Origin: Cordylochernes scorpioides
Lineage: Eukaryota; Arthropoda; Arachnida; Pseudoscorpiones; Chernetidae
Direction: 5' to 3'
DNA length: 64,000 nucleotides
Assembly (NCBI GenBank): GCA_030710605.1
Contig: CP092870.1
Coordinates: forward strand, 56,505,532-56,569,531
Shown piece by piece: positions 11,437 through 22,400 of this stretch (positions are counted from its first letter, which is position 1; each line of letters starts with the position of its first letter). The translations under genes and the position numbers were made by a program. The notes under the pieces are model-generated. The model saw nothing but the letters and a program-made list of their open reading frames with translations. It searched no databases and was not told where the DNA came from.

Positions 11437-14400
11437 GAATGTGTCCCCGGTGATGAAGGTTTGTTTGGGGGAATGACATGCAATGAATGATAACCTAACA
11501 AACCTATTATAAAAAATAAAAGAAATAATTTGTATACAAATTAGTTAAAATTATTATTAAGCTACAAATTAAAAAGAGAAAGATGTTGTAATGGTGGTGT
11601 GTCAATGAAATAAAATTCAGGGTTATAAAAATAAAAACGCACAAAATGACTGATAAAAGATTAAGGGAAAGTATATAATACAAAATGTTAAATATGTTAA
11701 AATGAATCGTACAAGGCAAATAATATCTTATTGCATAAAAGATGAGAGGAAAAAAAGTATTTAGTTAGTTTATTAACTGAACGTATAATGTGACGCTAAG
11801 GTAGAAAAAGGGAAAGGGGGTATCTGAGCATGTTTCTGCAAAGTAGTATCCCAAACATTCTGCAATGCAATGCGAACTTATTTAAGTGAGGCATTGTTTT
11901 CATTAACAGAAGGCCTAAGATATTCCGTCTGCATCATTAGCTCAGACAGCGAAAAGAGGTGGGAAGATTGATGGAGGTAAAAGGGAGAGGTAGAGGTAAG
12001 AGGGATCCCTGTTGTCCATAATGATTGTGCCCGGTTGAATTATGAAAAAAAAGTGAAAAGTTGAAAAATGGTGAATTGATATGATGAGTCGGGCGATGAG
12101 AAAAAATAAAAAATCGCCTGGATATCCTGAACTCACTATTGGGAGTGGGTATAGCGAGGAAGGATTGTTCCAGTCGGATTAATCAATGAAAAAAACAAAA
12201 ATGTTCGGCGAACTGGAATCCCTTGGAAAGTAGTTGGAGGTTTGAAGGATGCGGAAAAGGAGAGGTGGGTGTAAGAGAATTATTGCTGTCAATTTTGATT
12301 GTGTCCGGCTTGTGTGGTGAAAAAAAAAGTTGAAAGATGAAAAAATGATGAGCCGGACGATGAGAGAAAAAAAAAAAACTAACTGGGTCTCCTGAGCTCA
12401 CTGTTGGGAAATGTACAGCGAGGAAGGGTCTTCTAGTTAGTTTAATCAATAAAAAAAAAAAGAAAATGGCTGACGAACAATAATCTCTTGATGGGTGTAA
12501 AAAGTTGGGAGGAAAGGTTCATGGGATAGAGTTAGAGGTTGTAAGGGAAGCGTCAAAAATAACATTTTGAAAATCTATTAAGAAAAATAAAATGATAAAT
12601 GTTTTATATGTTTAATAAATATTATAAATATTGTTAGGTGTAGGTTTTTTAAAATGGTGCCTAAAATAGTTGAAGTTGTAAAATCCTAAGTCTAAGCATG
12701 ATGAAAAAAAAGAAAATAAAAATATTAAAGGTAATAATATATAAAGGGTTGATTGGTATTTGATGGCATTAATGTTGATGGTTAATAAACAAAATGATAT
12801 TATCGATTAATATTGAAATATTTTATCTACATCTGTAAGTTAAAAAACAAAGTCCAACACCACAAAACTAGTAAAACTGTAAGTCTATTTACAAATAAAT
12901 GAGAGAAAAGCTAGCAAACCTATTAAATGGGAAATAATTTGGGGCACAAAAATTAGTTACTAGAATAAAATAAAGATAAAGGGGAGTAGTGGTGACACAC
13001 TGATATAATATTATAAAATTACAAAAAATATATAAGAGGAGTAAATAGGAAGGATAAATTTAAAGTAAACACACACAATAGCGAAAGTAAATATTTGGGA
13101 AAGTTGGTATACTAGTTACAGTTTTCTGTTACTTAAGGTGCCTTGAATATTTACAACATAGTTTCAGGGATGTAATACAGGAAGGAGGAGAAGTAGAGGT
13201 AATAAAAGTAAAATTAAAATATAAAAGAAAATTGACTTAAGCAAAAGGTTTGCGATAGGTAGTGACGCAGTGAGGAATAAAGGAAGAAGGTCTGAATTGG
13301 TTTCTGCAAAGGACATCTCAGGAGTCCTGCCCTGCAATACGAGCTTAGAAGCGAAGTATTGTTTTCAGGGTTCAGCAATCTCAAGATGTTCTGTAAGTAG
13401 CATTAGATCAGATGGGCAAAAGGCGTGAAGATCGAAGGAGAGGTAGGTAATGGGAGAATATGGGAAAGAAATTTTTTTCTGAGAGAGGTTAAAAAGAGAT
13501 GGTGGCTCAAGAGCTGCGCTGCTGTCGGTGATTGAGCTCGACCAGATGAAAAATAAAAGTAAACGAAAAATGAGTGGGCGCATCGTGCTAATGATGACCT
13601 GGGTCGAGCGTTAGAGAAAAAAAAGTCTCGCTGGTTACCCAAGCTCTCCGTGTGGAGTTAACATGGGGAGGAAGAGTGTACCAGGTCGATGAATCATTAA
13701 AAAATAAAAATACAAAAAATGTTGACGAGCAGGAGTCTCAGGAACCGTTGAAGAGGTTAGAGGGTGGAGGTAAATTGTGAAAACAGGGCTCGACTGTTGC
13801 CATTGATTGATTGAACCCGGGTTTGAGGAAAAAAGAATGAAATAAAGAATGCTTGGACGGTGACCTGGGTGTAAATAAAAAAAGGTCGGCACACAGGAAC
13901 TCTGCGATGGACGAGGGGTGGTTAGAACGAAGGCATAGAAGGCCAATGGAAAATGATCAAGAGACGAGAGAAGCATGGAAGGCCTATAATTGAATGATTG
14001 ACAGGTAAGAGTGTTGAAGTAGGAAGGACTATCTCTGCTAATGATGGATGCTAATGATGTAGCAAGGTCATTCCACCCCTTTAGAAGTAGGGATGGGAAA
14101 AGACGAAGTAGAAAAAAACTGGGGGGGGGGGGGGGGGTTCAATCCGTCCTTGAGCTGTCGTTGGGATGAAGATTGGAATTAATTGTCCTTTTAGGAGGAT
14201 ATGATGGTGTCATGTACAGGATCGATTTTAGAGATGATGGGGAACTCTTCATTATAATATTGTAATTTATAGTTGTATTTGTAATTGTGGTAAAAATGGG
14301 AGGCACATTATGAGATGAGATCATTTAAAATTGGTATTTATAAAAATACAAATCTAGGACTATTTTAAAACTTTTAAATATTGAGAAATATCAATTGAAA

Positions 14401-15108
14401 TAGTAATAGGTTAAGTAAAATAAAGAGCGTAATAAATTTAAATATTAATACTATGGCCATAAATAAGGTATTAAAAAAACACACAAATAAGTCTAGAAAA
14501 TATGATTCGAGTAATTAAAATACAATATGATTTTTTATGTAAAATTGAAAGTTGCGTATTTGGATAATGCCATTTTAGGTGAATTTAAGAAAGGCATGTA
14601 AGATTAATAAATTGACAAAAATGCGTGATTGAATATTTTTAATAATAAAATTGAAAATGATGAATTAAAATTTAGAATTTGATTAAAATAAAAGTAAAAA
14701 TGATAAATGAGAGTGTGAAAGTTTTAAAAGTTGAATAAAAATGATATAAAAAAGGTTATAATTGATTTTAAAATGCTTAAAGTGAAAATATAAGTATAAA
14801 ATTTATGGGGAAAATGGCAGAAACAAAGTTTAAAGTACCTTGAAATGGCTGATGCTGGCTGGAGTTGATCTCTGGAGATGGCTGTATGGAAGAAGGCTGC
14901 TTGTTGCGTGGGATCCGTCGAAAGAGGAGATGAGGGCTTCCTCCGCACGAGGTACGGCTAGTCCCCGAATGGCGTCTGTTAGGCGGCTTACTAGGTCTTC
15001 GCAGTGGGGCTGCATGTTGGTGAGGGCATCCGCGACGTAGTCGTCTCTGACCTCCGTCATCCTCTGCATGCTGCTGTCCTCAGTCATCCTGTCGACTTTA
15101 ACGGGTTC

Positions 15109-15693
15109 TGTAGTAATCCCGAAGTGGAATGTGCTGGGCAGTCGTGGGTGCTGATGGGATTCCCGCACTGGGACAGCAAGAGACAGAGGCAGGTCTAGAT
15201 GGTAACTCCAAGAAGGTAGAGGTAGACCACGGACGAAGGCAAGTCGGACCACGGGCGCCGCGGATGCCTACATCGCGGATAGAAGGGGGGTGAGAGATCC
15301 CACCGACCTTATAACGGCGTCGCTCTGAAAACCAACTACAACTGCTTTGTCCCAATCTTGGGGGGCTTTTATATGAGACGCTCGCAGATGGCGGCGAGTT
15401 CTGATTGGCTCCCGTAATCACGCCACCTGTCAAGCGCTGGGTTATTTATCACGTCTGGCCACCTGTTGACGTGGTAATTGAACTCATTAACATAAACACC
15501 TGTTCGCCTGGGTTGTTTATCACGTCTGGCCTTTGTCGTCTGGTCCATGGTGTCGTCTGGACTACCTCTTCTCCTTTTGTTTTATTTGTCACTTCTATTG
15601 TTACAAGTTTGATACATGTTTTTATATACAGATATGGGGTTATAATAATTATTAGAAGAAGATTGTGATTTATCTATGTCAAAATATACTACA
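15109..15693 (-). repeat. LARD 5' LTR
   Basis: Carries the TATAAAAG promoter box on the minus strand (around 15,370). A few substitutions and single-base indels separate it from the other LTR. Confidence 0.8.
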
Positions 15694-15919
15694 TATATAT
15701 AAGTCAATTTCTGTCTGTCTGTCTGTTTCGCGATAAACTCAAAAACTACTGAACCAATTTGTACCAAATTTTGCATGTCGCTTTTTATAAACCTGAGGAA
15801 AATTTTCGGCTGCATTTTGATTTGTATTTTTGGCTATTTCTTTTTTTCATTTGAAGAACTTTTTTTTACACGGACTAATCTGGAATGGAATGAATACCTA
15901 AATATGGCCATTTTTTTAA

Positions 15920-15990
15920 GCATCGGTGGTTCAGTAGTAGAATGCTCGCCTGCCACGCGGGCGGCCCGGGTTCGATTCCCGGCCGATGCA
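15920..15990 (+). tRNA. tRNA-Gly (GCC)
   Basis: A 71-nt cloverleaf: a seven-pair acceptor (GCATCGG/CCGATGC), box A 'tggttcagtagtag', an anticodon loop CTGCCAC with GCC, box B 'ggttcgattcc', and a Pol III terminator of nine T directly after. It departs from the usual metazoan tRNA-Gly-GCC at only a few bases and all stems pair. It looks functional although it sits inside a repeat block. Confidence 0.92.
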
Positions 15991-16025
15991 TTTTTTTTTA
16001 CAATTTTTAAAACTCATTTATATTA

Positions 16026-16783
16026 TCTTATATATATAAAATTGAATGTCTGTCTGTCTGTACTCTATAGATTAAAAACCATACATCCAATCGCCGTGAA
16101 ATTTTAAGATATTATTAGGTATATCACCGGGAAGGTTTTTGAAAAATAATTTCATGAATATCTTGAATATCCTTAGAGTTATTTGCAGATTTGTAGATTT
16201 AACTCGCAAGCAGCCCCCCCATTGTGACGATAATAACAAGTTTTCTTATCACTAAGTTTGTTATCTTAAATATTATTTATCAAAAGTAAGATTATATCAG
16301 GATGACACGGCAATTTATTTGCGATAAGAATAATGATACAATTCCAAGGCGAAGATACTATTCCTTTAACTTCCAATTACCGAGGGAACCAATTAATATT
16401 GATTTTATTCAACTTATCGAGTATTTCTCAAGGGACCGGGAAAAATGTTCACTAGATAAAACTATGATTTTCTAATGTAGAAAATTAGGAAAGACAAAAT
16501 TCAGGATGACAAGGCACACAGGGACCGGGAAAAAATGTTCACTTTATCGAGAGATTCAAATTTACGAGTTTCAAATTATCAAAATATATCTTTTTTATTC
16601 TTTAATAAGTTTTTAGAGAATCGTTTTAACAAATGTTCGCTAGACAAACCTTTACTCGGGTAAAACCCCGGGCGAAGCCGAGTACGTTTTATAAGGTTAA
16701 AGAGAATTGTTTTAGCAAATGTTCGTTAGACAAACATTCACTCGGGTAAAACCCGGGCGAAGCCGGGTACATCCATCCGCTAT
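16026..16783 (+). mobile_element. Non-autonomous Helitron copy 7
   Basis: It begins TCTTATATATATAAAATTG after an A. The body is as in copy 1, with two 3' hairpins in series (about 16,665-16,685 and 16,750-16,766), ending CTAT. The next copy starts immediately. Confidence 0.65.
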
Positions 16784-17488
16784 TCTATATATATATAATT
16801 GAATGTCTGTATTTTTGTACTCTATAGATTCAAAAACCATACATCCAATCGCCGTGAAATTTTGGGATATTATTAGGTATATCCCCGGGAAGGTTTTTGA
16901 AAAATAATTTCTTGAATATCTTGAATATCCTTAGAGTTATTTGCAGATTTGTAGATTTAACTCGCAAGCAGCGCTCCCATTGCGACGATGATAACAAGTT
17001 TTTTTATCTATAAGTTTTATTATCACTTAGTTTATTATCTTAAAGATTATTTATCAAAAGTAAGATTTTCTACCTATTAATTGCGCACAAGTCAAAGTTA
17101 GTTTTATCATTTATCTGCAACATATATATTGGGAGAATAGATAAAATGATGATTTTGTAATGTAGAAAATTAGGAAAGACAAAATTCAGGATGACACGCC
17201 AATTTATTTGAGACAAGAATAATGATACAATTCCAAGACAAGATACTATTCCTTTAACATCCAATTACCGAGGGAACCAATTAATATTGATTTTATTGAA
17301 CTTATTGAGTATTTTTCAAGGGACCGGGAAAAATGTTCACTTTATCGAGAGATTCAAATTTACGAGTTTCAAATTATCAAAATATATCTATTATTTTTTA
17401 TAAGTTTATAGAGAATTGTTTTAACGAATTTTTGGTAGACAAACCTTTACTCGTGTAAAACATGGGCGAAGCCGGATACATCCGCTAT
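16784..17488 (+). mobile_element. Non-autonomous Helitron copy 8 (end of array)
   Basis: TC start, conserved body, weakened hairpin and terminal CTAT. The next base is the T that continues the BEL reading frame, so this is the far end of the array inserted at 1112/17,489. Confidence 0.7.
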
Positions 17489-18650
17489 TAAAATCTAAAA
17501 TTTTTCTGCAAAAAGCTTGTACTCTAAAGTGTTGGCATGGAAGGACGAATTGGACCGTCACTACAAGGATGAACTAAGTCTATGGTTCGACGGCCTTCAG
17601 CTGCACAGAGGCATGGCAATTTTTAGGACTTTCAAACCATTGATGGTACCGCAGAAGGACTGGCAGATACGAGTACACACGTTTGTTGATGCTAGTAATG
17701 AAGCTTATGCTGCTGTGGTCTTCCTTAGGACACAGGTTGCTGACAAAATTGAAGTGCATATGATGGCGGCTGTCTCGAGTCGCGCCTCTCAAGAGACCTA
17801 CGATACCAAGACTTGAACTTTTAGCCTGTGTTGTAGGAGCACGGTTAAACAAGATGATCTCTGAAGCTCTAGAGTGGAAAGATGTCACAAATATATTCTG
17901 GTCTGATGCTACAACAGCCCTCGTTTGGATAAAACGCGATGACCTGTGGGGTACCTTTGTCGGGAATCGCGTTAAAGAGATTTGCAGACTTAGTGATCCA
18001 GGAGATTGGAGATATGTTCCTAGCGAATGCAATCCAGATGATTTACCCTCCAGAGGATGCAGCCTCTCCCAACTGATACAGTCTAGGTGGTGGGAGTTTG
18101 TTCCCTCAAATATATACTAAAAAGAATGCTCGGAACATCAACATTGACATATCAACAATTGATGACCCTGCTGTGTCATGCAGAGGCAGTGATGAATGGA
18201 AGGCCCATGACCTATGTCAGCGACGATCCGAATGATCTTGTGACACCTTCCATGTTTCTACAAGAACAGACAGATGTCGAGTTTCCCGAGTGCCAGAATA
18301 TGGGACCTAATTCAACGACACGGAAACTGCGCTATTTGAACAAGCTGAGGGATGAGTTAAAATCACTATCCAGGAAGGATTATTTGCACCTCCTTGTGTC
18401 CAGAGAAACAGACGGATATAAAATCCAAAACTCCAGGTTGAGGATGTTGTCCTTGTTGGCATGGACAATAAAAAGCGTAACTTCAGGTCATTAGCAGTGA
18501 TCGAGGAGATATTATTTGGAAAAGATGGAGTGAATAGATTAGTGAAGGTGAAAACCGCAGTAGGAACCTTCCTAAGACCTATTCAGAAAATATATCCCTT
18601 GGAAATATCATCAACAGCAGTTTCTTCGCGCTTGCTGAATAATTAAAAAG
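17489..18650 (+). pseudogene. BEL/Pao pol, continuation: RT end, RNase H, truncated integrase
   Basis: The first codons continue the frame left at 1112. After a one-base slip near 17,517, RNase H-type blocks follow (F-V-D-A-S-N-E-A-Y-A-A-V; then W-S-D-A-T-T-A-L-V-W-I after another break near 17,815). The typical BEL linker (V-P-S-E-C-N-P-D-D-L-P-S-R-G) is clear. At about 18,120 it jumps to the integrase C-terminal part (E-A-V-M-N-G-R-P-M-T-Y; L-R-P-I-Q-K-I-Y-P-L-E). The integrase zinc region and first catalytic residues are missing, so a deletion is inferred. Confidence 0.85.
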
Positions 18651-18762
18651 AAAACTGCAAATATTCAGACTAGATAGGGAAGAACCGTTTGTATACCAAA
18701 CCGATTAGACGATTATTATTGTTTTCCTATTGTGTGCCTAGAGGAAAACAGGTGGGAGGAAA

Positions 18763-19020
18763 TGTGAAATAATGGAGATCCACTTCGGGACGTCGGCCAG
18801 ACAGATTGGGTGACAGCAAACAAACAAACCCCAGCGGCGTCAGCCGTCAACAAAGGAATAGCGTGCGGTCTGGTCTGCTGACCGGTTGGGTGTTTTCCTC
18901 TGTCCTCTTAACATGTTTAAATAAAGTTAGTTTAAAGGAGACTTTTACCCTCTCCTTTCTGCTATTTAGTGATCTGACTAAAATCCTTGCAACTGCCAAA
19001 TAAAAGAATATTCACTGCCA
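18763..19020 (+). repeat. BEL 3' LTR (right end uncertain)
   Basis: A purine tract (GGTGGGAGGAAA, 18,751-18,762) is followed by TGTGAAATAATGG, the expected LTR start. An AATAAA lies at about 18,920. The right boundary was set only roughly, as several CA ends are possible. Confidence 0.5.
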
Positions 19021-19482
19021 AATTCTTATACCGAATTTCGCATCATTGTTTTGTGAAACATTTACCAGACTATTTTCTTCACAACTAATACTATATTCAA
19101 TATAATTATAAAAAATCGAAAATACAGCTTGAAAATGAAAATATTTTTATCAAAGGGTGAAATGTTGTCATTAAAGTGAATTCTATATATACTTATAAAC
19201 AATATTAACATTCTTGCAAATGTATTAATATATCTGCAAAAATGATTCCTATTACGCAACTCTTTCATTATAATGTTAAATTCTAGATGAATAAGATTAA
19301 AAATGAAAAAAATAGTTTTCAAATTCATTTTAAATTGAACATTTTTAAATATTTAAAAATCAATGATTTATTATTTAACTCTGTTTAATTATTTCATGCT
19401 CTAAATTTACTTTGTCATACTTAGATTATATTTATTAACCTATTTTAACACAATTCTTTTTTAAGGTTTTTTTTTCTTTTCT

Positions 19483-22400
19483 ATGTCAGGTATACAAAAC
19501 CTTAATTCTTTCGGTAAGTAATTCTTTTTCGTTAAGAATACTTTTGAGTTTAAAATTTTTGAAAATTCTTAAAAAAAAAAACTATAGTGGTTATGCTCAG
19601 TATATAACTGTGACTTTTTCATTTTACTTTTATTGTGCTAATTTTTATTCGTATTTTATAATCACTTTGATAAAAGTAACGAGAAAGTTTGTCTATTTTG
19701 TAATTGTAAAATGCCTTGTTGGCAAAAATTATGAAAGTTATTGTTAACGGACAAAATTAAGACTCCTATATTTTAAACTTGACAATTTTCGTTGGTCTTA
19801 AAGAAAATTCAAATATGCCGTTAATTATAATTGTTAAATTGCATTAAACACTAAGTTAATATTAATATGCATACGATTACAATCCAGTTAATTGTTTTAA
19901 CACAACAAAACAAATTCAATCTGCTAAGAAATTAGTAAAGTTTTACTATAGCTTTAAAGTGTTTTCAGAACCATTTGTACAATGGATTTTTGAATTTCGT
20001 ATAAAAAAGAGTTGTTTTGAACTATTAGAATTTTAAAATCTTATCAGATAACAAATACATGTGAAAAAATTGCAAGTCATTCTACAAAAAATCATTTTTG
20101 GCTCTTTGTCATTTGACTAAGGCCTATAAATTATGTAATATTTTTACTATTTTTTTGGTGAATGTTTTCTTAATTTTTTAAGTTTAATAATTGATACAAC
20201 ATTTGAATGTTTGTTAATGGTGACTCAAACTTCCAAGTTCCAAATAACTTTATTAGGTGCCGCTCAAAAAGAGCAACCTAGATCATCATATTTACAATAT
20301 ACTGTGGGGGATGTACAGGGTTTGTTCATTTACAATTATAATTTATATTGATGTCGTTGGGTCCTCAGGTCCTTGGGGATATTGTTCTTGAGAAGGTTTT
20401 TCTGGCTTGTTTGATATTCAAGGTGGGTTTATTTTCCCTTTTTTCCCCACTTTTCGTCATTCTGGATTAATTGATGGAGTATTTGTCTAGGTTTTAAATT
20501 TCTTACTTTCCTTTTTCCGCATTTGTAGTTTGTGGCTTCCTTGAAGGTGGGGTTTTCTAGTTTTTCGTATTTTTCGTAGAAGACTCAAACTTAGATGACA
20601 CTTGTTCATTTACAATAATGTAATGTACATGGGAGGTATCAGTTACTTAATAGGAAAGATGTAATCACCTTTTTTTATATTGGTTGGGTAGGAAAATAAA
20701 CTGTAAACATTTTTCAGCATATTTCTTTGTTTTTAATAACAAAATATTTCGTATATACTTTTGTTACATATTTATTTCGACTTAAAGCTAGGTCCTACTA
20801 GGGACACTTGCACTTTAAAGGTAGACTAAGCATAGAGAGAAAAGAAAAATATATTTGAAATATATACAAGAATTAGCATGCAAGTTAGATGAAAAGAGAA
20901 AAAAATATCAACACAAATGAAATATCTACCAGGGGTTGGTATGCAAATTTAGTTAAATGAAATCAATTTGTATTGTGTGTATTCGAGGATATTTTGTATA
21001 GACTTTTGTTACATGTTTTATTAATGCTTATTTGTATTAAAGGTCCATGGTTCAATTGGGTTAGATTTTACCAGAAGCTGATTATATCAAACCCTATTAA
21101 TTTCTACAATTATAAGTAATAATTTTTGAATTCTAAATTCAAAAATTTAAAAGAAAACGAGGTAACAAAAGCAAGATTGTTTAACATCACTGACACAATT
21201 TTCAAGCAAAAGTTCTAGTTACAAAATTTTACTAGGTACTGCTAAAAAAGACGAACATAGCTTATGATATATACAACAAGGAATATTGTGTGAAGGTTAT
21301 TCACTTGTTAAAACAGTGTTCAATGCGGGATTGGATCCCGGTTCATGGCTGTCGATAATCGAGGGTTTTCCCTCTCGTCCACCGCCATTTTAGAGCAAAA
21401 GTTCTAATGTCAAGTATGTTATTTTATAATTTGATAGCTCTTTGCTTTTACATATTTCCGTTGAATACTGATTGAAATATTTTCTAAAATAAATTTTATT
21501 TGCAAAAAGTTATAAATACAGTAGAACCAATCCAATCCATCAGACCAAAGTTTGAGGCCTTAATATATAGCTCTCAATTTTCAATGGTTATATAATTTTT
21601 ACTGTAACAAGGTTAAAATTTCAATATACAATATCAGTTTTGCCATGACATTAATTTATCCTCTAGTATTAAAATACAGTAGAACCTCCCTGTAAAGGAC
21701 ACCTAATTGCAGAGCCAAAGTTATTTTGGGAGAGGTGTCTTCTTACTGGAGAGTTGCTAAATTGTAAAAATGGAATTTTGCAAATGAAAACTGTCCTTTG
21801 TAGAGGTCCGCTAACGGGGTGTCCGCTAAAGGGAGGTTCTACTGTATATCTGTACAGTAGACTCTCCTATAACGCGAGTTTTTACAACGCGATAAAAAAA
21901 TTGTGACAATTTATTTATACAACGCAAATTTTCGTATAACGCGTTATAAAATAAAACAATTTACCCTAACAACATTCGCGATATACAAGTTTTATTTCGT
22001 ACAACGCGAATTCCTATAACGCGATTTCATACAACACAAAACACATTAATCGCGTTATAGGAGAGTTTACTGTAAATATATTTGAAGCCTATATATAAAG
22101 ATATTGCTAGGACACAGTTTGGTTATAGATTAAGAATTTCAAGGTAATAGACCCAATTCTAATAAATGTTTGTGAGGATCGGTTGAGGAGTTGTGGTAAT
22201 AAAGTGTGAGTGGTTTTATGGTAAGTTATCATTGGACAAAAGACAATATTGAAAGGACTGAAATTCACTCTTGACTGGTAGCAACGCTGCTAAACGTCAC
22301 ACTATTAATTTGTATTTGTGTTATTACCTTGTAAAGGTCTTGTTTTATTTTTGTTCCATTTTGTTGATTAGAGTATATTTCTTTTAAGAATATAAAAAGA

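Larger units (their letters stand above)
10849..15693 (-). mobile_element. Non-coding LTR retrotransposon derivative (LARD-like)
   Basis: Direct repeats of 588 and 585 bp (10,849-11,436; 15,109-15,693) with TG...CA ends flank 3.7 kb lacking any retroviral-type domain. A TATAAAAG box inside the LTRs reads on the minus strand, giving the orientation. No TGG-type primer-binding site was found next to the LTR. The interior seems built from two diverged copies of a roughly 1.46-kb unit (compare 11,820-11,960 with 13,290-13,430). The insertion is in a TA run, so the target duplication is ambiguous. A short minus frame just inside the 5' LTR (about 15,078 to 14,830) has no recognised domain. Confidence 0.75.
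10812..16025 (+). mobile_element. Helitron-like unit carrying a tRNA-Gly gene, split by an LTR element
   Basis: The 5' part (10,812-10,848, T-C-T-A rich) and the remainder (15,694-16,025, TA run, 'gtcaatttctgtctgtctg') fit one Helitron-type 5' end interrupted in its TA run by the LTR element at 10,849-15,693. The interior includes a tRNA gene. The 3' end is not a clear hairpin/CTAG. Confidence 0.4.

Noticed and set aside
10801-11501. Short frames within the LARD LTRs (also in 15,098-15,668 and 37,333-37,673)
   Set aside because: They recur because the LTR recurs, carry no domain, and overlap a promoter region.
19062-19747. Small frames just around eIF1 exon 1
   Set aside because: AT-rich random frames; only the 31-nt eIF1 coding exon is supported by motif and splice phase.
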